Origin: Thalassospira povalilytica
GTDB taxonomy: Bacteria > Pseudomonadota > Alphaproteobacteria > Rhodospirillales > Thalassospiraceae
Length of the DNA stretch: 64,000 nucleotides
Assembly (NCBI RefSeq): GCF_002844235.1
Contig: NZ_PGTS01000008.1
Location: 62,001-126,000 of the forward strand
Direction of reading: 5' to 3'
Both the position numbers and the translations under genes were made by a program. The notes beneath the pieces were generated by a model. It saw only the letters and a program-made list of their open reading frames with translations, searched no databases and was not told where the DNA came from. Of the stretch, positions 8,815 through 17,466 are shown piece by piece; position 1 is the stretch's first letter; every line of letters starts with the position of its first letter.

Positions 8815-9978
8815 ATGGAACCTATTACAACTACAGAAGAACTGCGAAGCTTGTGCGATAGCTTGCGCAAGTTCGATTACGTTACAGTCGATACCGAATT
8901 CATGCGGGACTCGACATATTGGCCGCAACTGTGTCTTGTGCAGCTTGCGAGTCCGGAACATTCGGACAACGGTGCGGCGGTTGACCCGCTTGCCGAAGGC
9001 ATTGACCTGTCGCCGCTGTTTGAGCTGATGCAGGATGAAAGCGTGATCAAGGTGTTTCACGCGGCCCGTCAGGATATCGAAATTTTCGTACATTTGTCGG
9101 GCAAGGTGCCCCATCCGGTGTTTGATACCCAGGTGGCGGCCATGGTGCTTGGCTATGGTGACCAGGTCGGATACGAGACACTGGTCAACAAGGTCGCGCG
9201 CAAAAGCATCGACAAATCCATGCGGTTTACCGACTGGTCACGTCGTCCGTTATCTTCGAAACAGATCAATTATGCGCTTTCGGATGTGACGCATCTGCGC
9301 GTGATCTATGAAGATTTCCACGAACGGCTTGAGGCCAATGGCCGGGCGGTCTGGCTTTTCGAAGAAATGGAACGTCTGACCGATCCGTCGATCTATTCGA
9401 TTGATCCGGCAGATGCCTGGTTGCGTCTCAAGACCCGGTCAAACAGCCCGAAGTTTCTGGCCGTTGCTCGCGCGCTTGGCGAATGGCGCGAGACAGAGGC
9501 CCAGCGCAAGAACCTGCCGCGCAATCGCATTTTGCGTGATGACACGTTGCTTGATATCGCCGCGCGTCAGCCAATGACCGAAGCCGATCTGGACAAGACC
9601 CGCGGTGTTGGCCGCAATTTCGGAAGCTCCAAGCCCGGTCAGGCAATCATCGAAGCAATCAAGGCGGCTTTGGCCTTGCCACAGGATCAGTGGCCCAAAC
9701 CAAAACAGCGCATTGAATTGCCAGCCGGCATCGGCCCGACGGTCGAGCTTCTTAAGGTGTTGCTCAAGCTGTGCGCCGAGGAAAAGGGTGTGGCCCAGCG
9801 ACTGGTGGCATCCGGCGATGATTTGCAAAATATTGCCGCAGACGACAATGCCGATGTTCCGGCCATGCATGGTTGGCGTCGCGAATTGTTCGGGCAATAT
9901 GCCTTGCGTCTCAAACACGGTCAGCTTGGTCTCAAGCTGAAAAACGGTGAAGTCGTTCTGGTCGATCTTGACGCCTGA
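8815..9978 (+). CDS. rnd: Ribonuclease D
   Basis: 3'-5' exoribonuclease of the DEDD family, acting in tRNA and stable RNA 3' processing. The 387-residue form starting at MEPITTTEEL matches the family length. The exonuclease motifs are visible: VTVDTEFMRDSTY (Exo I, Asp-Glu), FHAARQDIEIF (Exo II), and YALSDVTHLRVIY (Exo III, with Tyr and Asp). The HRDC domains follow (EWRETEAQRKNLPRNRILRDDTLLDIA). An in-frame ATG at 8749 would add 22 residues without family support. A strong terminator follows. Confidence 0.93.
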   Translation: MEPITTTEELRSLCDSLRKFDYVTVDTEFMRDSTYWPQLCLVQLASPEHSDNGAAVDPLAEGIDLSPLFELMQDESVIKVFHAARQDIEIFVHLSGKVPHPVFDTQVAAMVLGYGDQVGYETLVNKVARKSIDKSMRFTDWSRRPLSSKQINYALSDVTHLRVIYEDFHERLEANGRAVWLFEEMERLTDPSIYSIDPADAWLRLKTRSNSPKFLAVARALGEWRETEAQRKNLPRNRILRDDTLLDIAARQPMTEADLDKTRGVGRNFGSSKPGQAIIEAIKAALALPQDQWPKPKQRIELPAGIGPTVELLKVLLKLCAEEKGVAQRLVASGDDLQNIAADDNADVPAMHGWRRELFGQYALRLKHGQLGLKLKNGEVVLVDLDA

Positions 9979-10000
9979 CGACTTACGCATTGCCGATCAA

Positions 10001-10029
10001 AAAGACGGAGCCGGATGGCTCCGTTTTTT
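10001..10029 (+). terminator. Intrinsic terminator after rnd
   Basis: Perfect 8-base stem ACGGAGCC / GGCTCCGT with a GGAT loop (10005-10024), followed directly by a T-run. It lies 26 bases after the rnd stop codon. Confidence 0.9.
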
Positions 10030-10072
10030 GTTGGGTTTTTGTTGGGCGCACGAATCAAGGCAGGTTGCTGCC

Positions 10073-10651
10073 TTATGCCGGAATGGCCGCATCGAGAAGG
10101 CCGGTGGCAATTGATTTGGCAATCTGGGCCGCATCAGACAGGCCGCGCACCTGTGCGGTTACAATCGCCCCTTCCTTAAGCAGGGCAAGCTGTTCGGCAA
10201 GTCCGACCGGATCAGCTGCACCCGCCGCGCTGCAAAGTTCGACAAGATAGTCGAGGATCTTTTTCTTGTGATCGGCGGCAATGCGGTGGGCAGGGTGGTC
10301 GAGTTTTGAAAATTCGCCCGATGCATTGATAAACGCACAGCCGGCAAAACCGAGCCCCTTGAAGGCGCGCCCGGTAAACCAGATTTCAAGCGCATCATAC
10401 ATGGCAAGCAGTTTGGCGCGCGGTTCGGACGATGCCTTTTCCATTTCACCGGTCAGCCAGTCCCTGAACTGTTCATCGCGACGTTCAAGGGCGGCAACAA
10501 TCAGGTCGTCCTTTGATTTGAAATGTTTGTACATCGTCATTTTGGCGACGCCGGACTCGGCAAGAATCTTGTCAATGCCGGTGGCGTTGAAGCCCTGTGT
10601 GTAGAACAGGCGCAGCGCCGTATCGATCAGATCGTCGCGTTTTGATCTCAA
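10073..10651 (-). CDS. TetR family transcriptional regulator
   Basis: 192 residues. The N-terminal helix-turn-helix reads DDLIDTALRLFYTQGFNATGIDKILAESGVAKMTMYKHFKSK, the canonical TetR head; the rest is the ligand-binding domain, with one cysteine in FAGCAFINA. The TTG at 10651 is chosen because a GGAG ribosome site lies 7 bases upstream. The ATG at 10717 would place the operator palindrome at 10669-10680 inside the gene. It is divergent from an AhpD-like gene whose promoter carries a second palindrome of the same type, so this regulator very probably represses both. Confidence 0.9.
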   Translation of the reverse strand: MRSKRDDLIDTALRLFYTQGFNATGIDKILAESGVAKMTMYKHFKSKDDLIVAALERRDEQFRDWLTGEMEKASSEPRAKLLAMYDALEIWFTGRAFKGLGFAGCAFINASGEFSKLDHPAHRIAADHKKKILDYLVELCSAAGAADPVGLAEQLALLKEGAIVTAQVRGLSDAAQIAKSIATGLLDAAIPA

Positions 10652-10668
10652 TTTTTTTCTCCAATAGT

Positions 10669-10680
10669 CAGACCGGTCTG
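10669..10680. promoter_or_regulatory. TetR operator 1 (palindrome before the tetR gene)
   Basis: Perfect palindrome CAGACCGGTCTG, 18 bases before the proposed TTG start of the TetR gene. It shares CAGACC-N-GTCTG with the site at 10762-10775, so both are likely bound by the adjacent TetR protein. Confidence 0.65.
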
Positions 10681-10750
10681 TCTTCTTGTGCCGCGAAGGG
10701 CGCAGAAATGCAAGCACTGCGCGTTTCAGAACGACCAGTCCAAAAAATAT

Positions 10751-10780
10751 TTGACAAGTAGACAGACCTGTCTGTATATA
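10751..10780 (+). promoter_or_regulatory. Promoter with overlapping TetR operator 2
   Basis: A consensus -35 TTGACA (10751-10756) and a -10 TATATA (10775-10780) are separated by 18 bases. The spacer contains the perfect palindrome ACAGAC-CT-GTCTGT (10762-10775), which overlaps the -10. A repressor bound here would block RNA polymerase. It drives the AhpD-like gene, whose AAGGAG ribosome site lies about 35 bases downstream. Confidence 0.75.
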
Positions 10781-10824
10781 TCGTTCATCAGCTGATGACG
10801 CAAAATCTTTTAAGGAGAAAGTCC

Positions 10825-11373
10825 ATGACCCGAATTACGCTTCCTGCATCCATTGATGCCGCACCGGCAAATGCCCAGCCGCTTCTTGAAGGCGTGAAAA
10901 AACTGCTCGGATCGGTGCCGAACCTGTTTCGTTTGACGGCCAACAGCCCGGCAGCCCTTGAAGGCTATCTTGGTCTTAACGGTGCCTTGGCCAAAGGCGC
11001 GCTTGATCCCCAGACCCGTGAACGCATCGCCCTTGCGGTTGCCCAGCTTAATGGCTGTGACTATTGCCTGTCGGCGCATACCTATCTTGGCAAGAACCTT
11101 GCGAAACTTGACGATGCGGAAATTGCCGCCAATCGCAACGGTGCGTCGACCGACCCGAAGGCCAATGCCGCCGTGCGCTTTGCCGTGGCACTGGTTCATA
11201 ACCGCGGCCAGGTTTCTGCTGCTGATGTTTCGGCTGTCAAGGAAGCCGGATTTAGCGAGGCCGAACTGGTCGAGATCGTGGCACATGTCGCGCTGAATAC
11301 CCTGACCAATTACCTGAATGAGGCGTTCGATACGCCGATTGATTTCCCGGTCGTGACGGCATCTGCCGCCTAA
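10825..11373 (+). CDS. AhpD-like / carboxymuconolactone decarboxylase family peroxidase
   Basis: 182 residues, alpha-helical AhpD-like fold. The signature [10 protein letters not shown] carries the CxxC pair and the following His of alkylhydroperoxidase-type enzymes, which reduce peroxides through this disulfide. The N-terminal part ([26 protein letters not shown]) is typical of the peroxidase-related subfamily. The ATG at 10825 has a strong AAGGAG site. It is controlled by a sigma-70-like promoter overlapped by a TetR operator, so induction by a small molecule (oxidant or electrophile) is likely. The inducer is not evident. Confidence 0.9.
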   Translation: MTRITLPASIDAAPANAQPLLEGVKKLLGSVPNLFRLTANSPAALEGYLGLNGALAKGALDPQTRERIALAVAQLNGCDYCLSAHTYLGKNLAKLDDAEIAANRNGASTDPKANAAVRFAVALVHNRGQVSAADVSAVKEAGFSEAELVEIVAHVALNTLTNYLNEAFDTPIDFPVVTASAA

Positions 11374-11396
11374 GGGCAGGCCTGCTTCCGGCAAGG

Positions 11397-11453
11397 CCCC
11401 GGTCGGTGGTCCCCCCTCCGCATATCGCTCCGAACCGACCGGGGTTCCTTTTT
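11397..11453 (+). terminator. Intrinsic terminator after the AhpD-like gene
   Basis: 11-base perfect stem CCCCGGTCGGT / ACCGACCGGGG (11397-11407 and 11434-11444) with a 26-base loop, followed by TTCCTTTTT. Confidence 0.75.
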
Positions 11454-11479
11454 CAAACCAGCATCAAAGGACAAGATCG

Positions 11480-11944
11480 ATGTCACGGCCGCCGCTTCCT
11501 CCCTTTAATATCGAGACCGCGAAACAAAAAGTCCGCCTGGCGGAAGACGGCTGGAACAGCCGTGATCCGCAAAAGGTTTCCCTGGCCTACACGCCAGACA
11601 GCCAGTGGCGAAACCGTTCGGAAATGTTTGCCGGTCGCGAAAACATTGTCGCTTTTCTGACCCGCAAATGGGTCAGGGAGATGGAATACCGCCTGATCAA
11701 GGAGCTGTGGGCGTTTCATGAAAACCGGATCGCCGTGCGCTTTGCCTATGAATATCGCGATGACAGCGGCAACTGGTTCCGTGCCTATGGCAACGAGAAT
11801 TGGGAATTTGATGAAGATGGCCTGATGCGTCATCGCGTTGCATCGATCAATGACAAACCGATCACGGAACAGGAACGCTTGTTCCATTGGCCGCAAGGAC
11901 GCCGTCCCGATGATCATCCCGGATTGTCCGATCTTGGGCTTTGA
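11480..11944 (+). CDS. DUF1348 family protein (SnoaL/NTF2-like fold)
   Basis: 154 residues. The sequence is characteristic of DUF1348: the early [16 protein letters not shown], the [16 protein letters not shown] segment, then [21 protein letters not shown] and the aromatic [20 protein letters not shown]. The family adopts a small cone-shaped NTF2-like fold; no enzymatic activity is established. It lies downstream of the TetR-controlled AhpD-like gene on the same strand, but a terminator separates them, so co-regulation is uncertain. An AAAGGA ribosome site supports the start. Confidence 0.88.
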   Translation: MSRPPLPPFNIETAKQKVRLAEDGWNSRDPQKVSLAYTPDSQWRNRSEMFAGRENIVAFLTRKWVREMEYRLIKELWAFHENRIAVRFAYEYRDDSGNWFRAYGNENWEFDEDGLMRHRVASINDKPITEQERLFHWPQGRRPDDHPGLSDLGL

Positions 11945-12077
11945 TGCCTGACCGCCATGTTCCGTGTCGCGAAGCGGACAGGAAATCCCGGCGGAAAACA
12001 TTCGTCTCCCGGCAGGCAAGGTGGCACGTCCCCGGTGCTGTCTTGTCTGTCACCCCCGCCCGCAAAGGACCCTGAAC

Positions 12078-12158
12078 ATGATTGTCAAATATGTTGTCTT
12101 TTCGATCACATCGACCGCCGTGCTTTTCGTTTCGACGTTGCTCAGTTTTGCACCGTAA
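12078..12158 (+). CDS. Possible 26-residue membrane microprotein
   Basis: ATG at 12078 with an AAAGGA ribosome site 7 bases upstream encodes MIVKYVVFSITSTAVLFV, then STLLSFAP, a single hydrophobic helix, ending in TAA. An intrinsic terminator follows about 60 bases later, so there may be a short dedicated transcript in the 383-base gap between the DUF1348 and qorB-like genes. No homology can be claimed; it could also be chance. Confidence 0.35.
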   Translation: MIVKYVVFSITSTAVLFVSTLLSFAP

Positions 12159-12217
12159 TGCAGGGCGACGAGATCACCGGAATTGTCCCTTGTTCCGATG
12201 CCTCCCTGAAACTTGCC

Positions 12218-12248
12218 GGGCCCCGTTTGGGGTCCGTTTTTTTTGGCG
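12218..12248 (+). terminator. Intrinsic terminator (plus strand)
   Basis: Stem GGGCCCC / GGGGTCC with a GTTT loop (12218-12235, one G-T pair), then G and a run of eight T. Confidence 0.75.
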
Positions 12249-12277
12249 CTGATCTGTTGTGCATGTTGGAAACAAGA

Positions 12278-12312
12278 ACAGCCGCCCGGAATGCCGGGCG
12301 GCTGTTTTGTTT
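12278..12312 (-). terminator. Strong terminator hairpin after the qorB-like gene
   Basis: 12-base perfect stem ACAGCCGCCCGG / CCGGGCGGCTGT with an AATG loop (12278-12305). It lies just beyond the stop of the minus-strand gene at 12328. TTCTTGTTT follows it on the minus strand and TTTGTTT on the plus strand, so it may act in both directions. Confidence 0.75.
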
Positions 12313-12327
12313 GGCAGCAAGGTTGGC

Positions 12328-13194
12328 TTAGTTCGTCAGGGCAATGCGAATGAAATCTTCGACAGATTGCGGCTTGCGGCCAACCAGCGTTTCGAAATCA
12401 TCACTGACGGTTTCGTAATCGCCCTTTTTCGCGCCGACATAAAGACCGGCAAGGGCTTCGACCAGATGGCCCGGAAGGCCGATGCTGTTAAGGATCCCGA
12501 CGTGGACGTCAGCCGGCAGGTCGGCAAAGGTAATGTCCTTGCCAGTCGCCTTGGCGATGTAGCTGGCAATTTCGGTATGGGTCACGGCTTTCGCACCGGT
12601 CAGATCATAAGTCGCATTGATGTGGTTTTTGGGATTGGCAAGAACCACTGCGGCGGCCTCGGCCAAATCATTGCGCGGGATATAGGTGATTTTGGCATCG
12701 CCCGCCGGTGCGCCATAAGCCCCGGTTTCAAGTGCATGGGGAACACCGGCAAGCAGAAGGTCGGCATAGAAACTGTTGCGCAGGAAGGTGTAGTTCAGGC
12801 CGCTTTCCTTGATGTAATTTTCGGTATCAAGGTGAATGGCGGAATAGGTGAAATCGGCATCAGCGCGCGGGTCAATGATACTGGTGTAAACCAGATGTTT
12901 GACTCCCGCGGCCTTGGCGGCATCAACCGCTGTGCGGTGCTGGGCAATGCGGGTTGCATTGTCGGCTTCTGCTGAAATGATCAGGACGGTTTCGATGCCC
13001 TTGAAGGCCGTGGTCATCAGGGCAAGGTCATCAAAATCACCATGCCGAACATCAACGCCAAGTGCTGCAAGATTTTCGGCCTTGGCCGAGGTGCGGACAC
13101 TTACCGCAATTTCGCTGACCGGAAGGCGATCAAGCAGGTGTTTCACAACGAGGGTGCCGAGCTGACCGGTTGCGCCGGTAATCAGTGTTGTCAT
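12328..13194 (-). CDS. qorB: QorB-like NAD(P)H:quinone oxidoreductase (NmrA/atypical SDR)
   Basis: 288 residues, close to E. coli QorB in length and in segment order: TLITGATGQLGTLVVKHLL (dinucleotide-binding GxxGxxG), HGDFDDLALMTTAFKGIETVLIIS, AAKAAGVKHLVYTS, the NYIKESGLNYTFLRNSFYADLL core, and the C-terminal LPADVHVGILNSIGLP. QorB reduces quinones with NADPH. The ATG at 13194 has a GGAGAA ribosome site; upstream in-frame starts have none. It is divergent from a LysR gene with a 100-base shared promoter region, the classic arrangement for LysR control of a reductase. Confidence 0.85.
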   Translation of the reverse strand: MTTLITGATGQLGTLVVKHLLDRLPVSEIAVSVRTSAKAENLAALGVDVRHGDFDDLALMTTAFKGIETVLIISAEADNATRIAQHRTAVDAAKAAGVKHLVYTSIIDPRADADFTYSAIHLDTENYIKESGLNYTFLRNSFYADLLLAGVPHALETGAYGAPAGDAKITYIPRNDLAEAAAVVLANPKNHINATYDLTGAKAVTHTEIASYIAKATGKDITFADLPADVHVGILNSIGLPGHLVEALAGLYVGAKKGDYETVSDDFETLVGRKPQSVEDFIRIALTN

Positions 13195-13294
13195 TTGAAT
13201 TCTCCAGTTTGGGGCAGGCATCGCCTGTTCATGACGGAGAATGTGATCTTTAAAACCTATAGGGTCAATTCGATGGGTATGATAATAAGTATGC
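13195..13294. promoter_or_regulatory. Divergent qorB/lysR promoter region
   Basis: The 100-base region carries the palindrome CCTATAGG (13256-13263) within AACCTATAGGGT, a plausible LysR recognition site about 60 bases from the qorB-like start and 32 from the lysR start. Binding is inference from position. Confidence 0.4.
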
Positions 13295-14209
13295 ATGAAT
13301 GTCGATGAATTTGATCTTGATTATCGGTTGTTGCGTCTGTTCCTGACCATCTATGACGAAGGATCGGTGACGGCTGCGGCACATCGCCTTGGTGTTGGCC
13401 AGCCCACCGTCAGTCACGGGCTTGACCGGTTGCGCCAGATTATCGGCGATCCGCTTTTTGTACGGTCGGGGCGATCGGTTGCGCCAACCGCACATGCCGA
13501 TGAAATCGCGCCGCAGATCCGGGCTTTGTTACAAGGGATGCGTGATCTGACCAGGGTTGTGACGTTTGATCCGGATGATCCGTCTCATAGCGCGCATTTT
13601 ACGATTGGGTGTAATGACTATGAAGTCAGCGTCGTCTTGCCGGCATTGATGCAACGATTGCAGTCCTGCAAGGCAGATATTCGTCTCAAGGTCTTGTCGA
13701 TCAGCGGCGAGGATCATTTTGTCGGCTTGCTGCGCAGTGGCAAGATTGACCATGCCATCAGCATCCAGTCGGCGGGCAAGCATGCCGATATCGCAATGCA
13801 GGCGCTGTTCCGTGAACAGATGCGTTGCTTTTATGATCCGGGTTTTCATGATGCTGCGCCCGATACCCTTGATCGGTACTGTGCGGCGGATCATGCGCGT
13901 GTGATCATCGGGGCGAATGATGTGTCGGCGATTGACGATTTGCTGCGTGCAACAGGCCGATCACGCCGCACGGCGTTGCAGGTTTCAACCTTTGCCAGCA
14001 TTCCAAACCTGATCCGCGGCACCAAGGTCATCGCGACATTGCCGTCGCGATTGGCGGAAAACGTGATGGACGGCTTTGCGACCTGTGACTTTCCGCTGGA
14101 ATTTCCCGAATATGGTTTCGCCCAATACTGGCACGTCCGGAACGCCGCAAACGCAGCCCACAAATGGCTGCGCGCCGAGATTTTCAGGATTGCACGTGGC
14201 CTGGGCTAA
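13295..14209 (+). CDS. LysR family transcriptional regulator
   Basis: 304 residues. The N-terminal winged helix reads FDLDYRLLRLFLTIYDEGSVTAAAHRLGVGQPTVSHGLDRLRQIIGDPLFVRSGRSVAPTAHA, with the GDPLFVRS hallmark; the remainder is a periplasmic-binding-like effector domain. The NodD-type head (LDYRLLRLF) suggests the quinone/aromatic-responsive LysR group. It is transcribed away from the qorB-like reductase gene and is the obvious candidate for its regulator. Confidence 0.93.
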   Translation: MNVDEFDLDYRLLRLFLTIYDEGSVTAAAHRLGVGQPTVSHGLDRLRQIIGDPLFVRSGRSVAPTAHADEIAPQIRALLQGMRDLTRVVTFDPDDPSHSAHFTIGCNDYEVSVVLPALMQRLQSCKADIRLKVLSISGEDHFVGLLRSGKIDHAISIQSAGKHADIAMQALFREQMRCFYDPGFHDAAPDTLDRYCAADHARVIIGANDVSAIDDLLRATGRSRRTALQVSTFASIPNLIRGTKVIATLPSRLAENVMDGFATCDFPLEFPEYGFAQYWHVRNAANAAHKWLRAEIFRIARGLG

Positions 14210-14239
14210 CACGCAAAGCCTTGGGCATCAGTGGTCAGA

Positions 14240-14821
14240 TCAGTCGCGCTGAAGGGCTTTTATGAAATCTTCCGGCTGACCGTAAAGCTCTGGCTGCAGG
14301 GCTTTGAGCTTGGATTCTTCCAATTCCCACCAGCGCGTTTCAAGAAGTTGCTCGATCATCGCATCATCAAAGCGTTTCCGAATGATCCGCCCCGGATTGC
14401 CGCCAACAATAGCATAGGGCGGGACATCTTTGGTCACAACAGCCCCGGCTGCGATAACGGCACCTGTGCCAATGGTTACACCGGAAAGAATGATGGCACG
14501 TGCGCCGATCCAGACATCATGCCCAAGAGTGATTGCGCCCTTGGTAATCGCATCCTGGTTGCCCTGTTCGGTTTCCCATAGTAGCGTTTTGAATGGATAC
14601 GTACTGACATGGTGAAGTGCATGATCCACTTTGCAAAGAAATTGAACGTCAGGCCCGATAGAACAATAAGTCCCCACAGACAAAGGTGCATCTGCCGATG
14701 CACCGGCAACCATGTTCTTGTGCAGTCCGTATGAATGTTTTCCAACGGTTACATGGGCCGGAAGCTTCGCTTTTTTGGGGGGCAAACCGACGAGTTTGCG
14801 CAAGCGGTCCTTAAGCTTCAT
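14240..14821 (-). CDS. Hexapeptide-repeat O-acetyltransferase (CatB/WcaF-like)
   Basis: 193 residues from the ATG at 14821. The C-terminal half shows left-handed beta-helix hexads ([55 protein letters not shown]), with the GHDVWIG and GNPGR signatures of acetyl-CoA sugar acetyltransferases. The start overlaps the 3' end of the upstream SDR gene by 11 bases, so it is the last gene of the sugar cassette. It probably acetylates the deoxysugar or a polysaccharide hydroxyl; which one is not evident. Confidence 0.88.
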   Translation of the reverse strand: MKLKDRLRKLVGLPPKKAKLPAHVTVGKHSYGLHKNMVAGASADAPLSVGTYCSIGPDVQFLCKVDHALHHVSTYPFKTLLWETEQGNQDAITKGAITLGHDVWIGARAIILSGVTIGTGAVIAAGAVVTKDVPPYAIVGGNPGRIIRKRFDDAMIEQLLETRWWELEESKLKALQPELYGQPEDFIKALQRD

Positions 14822-15704
14822 GACTGCGCCACCATTCAATGCAACTTTTCAATGCCGAGATCAGATTGTACTTCGACTCAAACCCGATTGTATCATGAAG
14901 GATCGACGTATCGGCAACGAGGTAAGGGGGATCGTCAGGGCGATCGGGCAGGGTGCCGGCTGATACCTGTCCACGTCCGACCAATTGTTGCACGCTGTTT
15001 GCGACCGATAGCAGCGAATGCGCCTCGCCACTTGCAACATTCAAAATGCCTTTGAATGTGCTTTCAAAGACTGACGCAAATGCAGTTCCGGCATCCGCAA
15101 CATGCATGAAGTCACGGACCTGTTTCCCCGAACTCATTTTTGCAGTTTCCCCGGCAAGAAGGGCCTTGGTTACTGCCGGGACGAAACGTGCCGGATATTC
15201 ACCCGGTCCGCATAGAAGGAACAATCGTCCCCATGCAATTGAACTGCCCTGATCAATCAGGTTCTGACAGTGTCGGGCCAGTTTCAGTTTTTCCTGCCCA
15301 TAAAGGGTGCCGGGTACACAAGCATCCGTTTCGCAGGTTTTCTTGCCAATTTCCGATATGGTCCAGTCATATTCTGCGCAACTGCCGGCCAGAACCGCGC
15401 GGGTTCCACCAATCTCGAGAAAGCGATCAAGCAGATCAATGGAGGCGACACGCCAGTCGGCATTGTCCGGTGCGTTCCAGAAATAACCATGCTTGGTTTG
15501 CCATGCCAGATGGATCAGACCATCGGGGCGCTCGTCCCGCATGATCCGGGATCGGAAATCCGGGTCAAGCAAGTCACCAACTTGATGGCTTGATGATTGG
15601 GAACCGGATCGACCGCAGGTCAGAACATCATACCCGGATGCTAGTAATGCCCGGCAGGTATGAGACCCGATAAGGCCGTTGGCACCGGTTACAAGGACTT
15701 TCAT
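14811..15704 (-). CDS. NAD-dependent epimerase/dehydratase (4-ketoreductase candidate)
   Basis: 297 residues, extended SDR fold: [21 protein letters not shown] (TGxxGxxG), the [13 protein letters not shown] segment, CAEYDW and the catalytic-type YGQEK (YxxxK). In the cassette order, after the C-methyltransferase and 3,5-epimerase, the expected role is reduction of the 4-keto group of the CDP-deoxysugar. The start codon overlaps the end of the epimerase gene by 4 bases, showing tight coupling. Confidence 0.85.
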   Translation of the reverse strand: MKVLVTGANGLIGSHTCRALLASGYDVLTCGRSGSQSSSHQVGDLLDPDFRSRIMRDERPDGLIHLAWQTKHGYFWNAPDNADWRVASIDLLDRFLEIGGTRAVLAGSCAEYDWTISEIGKKTCETDACVPGTLYGQEKLKLARHCQNLIDQGSSIAWGRLFLLCGPGEYPARFVPAVTKALLAGETAKMSSGKQVRDFMHVADAGTAFASVFESTFKGILNVASGEAHSLLSVANSVQQLVGRGQVSAGTLPDRPDDPPYLVADTSILHDTIGFESKYNLISALKSCIEWWRSHEA

Positions 15705-16237
15705 TCTTGGCGCTCATAATCGGGATAGTTCGCGTCACGATCATTGATCAGGGATGGCGTGATCGGCCAGTCAATCGCGAATGCCGGATCGTTCCAGCGA
15801 ACTCCGGCTGCAAGATTTGCCTCAAACGGGGCTCCCATCAGATACATCACCTCGGAATTGTCGTCGAGCGTGATGAAACCATGTGCGCAGCCTTCGGGAA
15901 TGATGAAAGATTTGCGGTTTTGGGCTGAAAGTTCCGCACCGGTCCACTGGCAATAGGTTGGTGATCCTGCGCGCAGATCAATTACCACATCAAAAATCCG
16001 TCCGGCGATACAGCGGACAATTTTCGGATCCCCAACCGGGGCTGCCTGATAATGCATTCCCCGCAAGGTGCCTGCGTGGTGGTTGAAAGACAGGTTCGCC
16101 TGATGGACCGCGAAGTCATGGCCATTATCGCCAAGTTCATCAACGCAAAATGACCGTGCAAAGAAACCACGGTTATCTTCGTGTGTTTCCAGTTCGATCA
16201 GGTCGACACCCGCGATATTTGTCTTTGTAAACTTCAT
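15701..16237 (-). CDS. RfbC/RmlC-like 3,5-epimerase (dTDP-4-dehydrorhamnose 3,5-epimerase family)
   Basis: 178 residues, cupin fold. Family motifs are intact: EDNRGFFARSF, NLSFNHHAGTLRGMHYQ with the catalytic histidine, FDVVIDLR and the IIPEGCAHGFITL active-site segment. True RmlC acts on dTDP-4-keto-6-deoxyglucose, but here the neighbours are CDP-sugar enzymes and a C-methyltransferase. The substrate is therefore more likely a CDP-4-keto-6-deoxyhexose, with epimerisation at C3 or C5. It overlaps the methyltransferase gene by 4 bases. Confidence 0.88.
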   Translation of the reverse strand: MKFTKTNIAGVDLIELETHEDNRGFFARSFCVDELGDNGHDFAVHQANLSFNHHAGTLRGMHYQAAPVGDPKIVRCIAGRIFDVVIDLRAGSPTYCQWTGAELSAQNRKSFIIPEGCAHGFITLDDNSEVMYLMGAPFEANLAAGVRWNDPAFAIDWPITPSLINDRDANYPDYERQE

Positions 16238-17466
16238 CGCAGAACGGTGACTTCCGGCACAGCGACAAGGAACTGTCCACCCCAGTCTCGAATATAACCG
16301 ACACTTTCCATGATCTCGTTCTGCAGGTTCCAGGGCAGGATCAGGACATAGTCCGGTTTGCGTTCCTTAAGCATATCAGGTGCATGAACCGGAATACGGC
16401 TTCCGGGAAGAAAGGTGTTTTGCTTGTGCGGGTTGGCATCGACAACGAAATCAATCAGATCTGTTCCGACCCCACAATAATTCAAAAGGGTATTGCCCTT
16501 GGCCGCAGCACCATAACCCGCAACGGTTTTACCATCGAGCTTGGCCTTTTTCAGGAAGGCAAGCAGGCTGTCACGAATGGCTTGAACCTTGGTTTCAAAC
16601 CCTTCGTAGCAGGAGAGGGTAGCAATACCTGCATCGGATTCCTTGGCGCGGACGGCATTCAGGCGGTCCGTTTCGGGACGGGTGCCAACTGTTTTTTGCG
16701 CCCAGACACGCAGACTTCCGCCATGGGTGGGCAGTTCTTCGACGTCAAAGACCTTAAGCCCGTTCGCAGCAAAGCATTTCTCAACCGCATAAAGCGACAG
16801 GTAGGAGAAGTGTTCGTGATAGATCGTATCGAACTGGGTCTTTTCCAAAAGGTTCAAAAGATGTGGGAACTCGAATGTTGAAACGCCAACGTCTTTGAGG
16901 ATCGCGGCAAAGCCTGAGACAAAATCATTGATGTCAGGTACATGTGCCAGAACGTTGTTGGCCGCCGTCAGATCGGCATGGCCGTGTTCGGCGACAATGT
17001 TTTCTGCCGTTTCCTTGCCAAAGAACGCCACCAGACTGCGAACGCCTTTTTTCTCGGCTTCGGCGGCGACATTGGCCGCGGGCTCAACACCAAGAACAGG
17101 AACGCTGTTGGCAACAAAATGCTGCAACAGATAACCGTCGTTGGAGGCCACTTCGACAACGAATGACTTATCGTTCAGGCCAAGCCGTTCGGTCGCGCTT
17201 GCGCAGTATTTGCGAGCATGTTCGACCCAGCTGCTCGAATAGCTTGAGAAATAGGCATAGTGGCTAAAGATATCGGATGGCGGGACAACGTCATCAACCT
17301 GAACCAGAAAACACTGGTCACATACACGGGCGTGGAGCGGATAAGCCGGGTCGGTATCAGACTTGTGAACAAGCGGAACATAGGAGTTCGCAAGCGGGCT
17401 AAGGCCAAGATCAACAAGGGTATGTTCAAGGTTGGTGCCGCAAGCACGGCAAGTTGGCGTTGTCAT
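16234..17466 (-). CDS. SAM-dependent sugar C-methyltransferase (TylC3/TcaB9-like)
   Basis: 410 residues in three parts typical of NDP-hexose C3-methyltransferases: an N-terminal zinc-binding domain (Cys6, Cys9, Cys49, Cys52), a SAM-binding Rossmann domain with VVEVASNDGYLLQHF, and a C-terminal domain with GYGAAAKGNTLLNYCG. The motif YHEHFSYLSL (catalytic Tyr/His region) is present. Such enzymes methylate C3 of 4-keto-6-deoxysugars to give branched sugars. The position between rfbG and the epimerase suggests CDP-4-keto-6-deoxyglucose or its epimer as acceptor. Confidence 0.9.
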   Translation of the reverse strand: MTTPTCRACGTNLEHTLVDLGLSPLANSYVPLVHKSDTDPAYPLHARVCDQCFLVQVDDVVPPSDIFSHYAYFSSYSSSWVEHARKYCASATERLGLNDKSFVVEVASNDGYLLQHFVANSVPVLGVEPAANVAAEAEKKGVRSLVAFFGKETAENIVAEHGHADLTAANNVLAHVPDINDFVSGFAAILKDVGVSTFEFPHLLNLLEKTQFDTIYHEHFSYLSLYAVEKCFAANGLKVFDVEELPTHGGSLRVWAQKTVGTRPETDRLNAVRAKESDAGIATLSCYEGFETKVQAIRDSLLAFLKKAKLDGKTVAGYGAAAKGNTLLNYCGVGTDLIDFVVDANPHKQNTFLPGSRIPVHAPDMLKERKPDYVLILPWNLQNEIMESVGYIRDWGGQFLVAVPEVTVLR

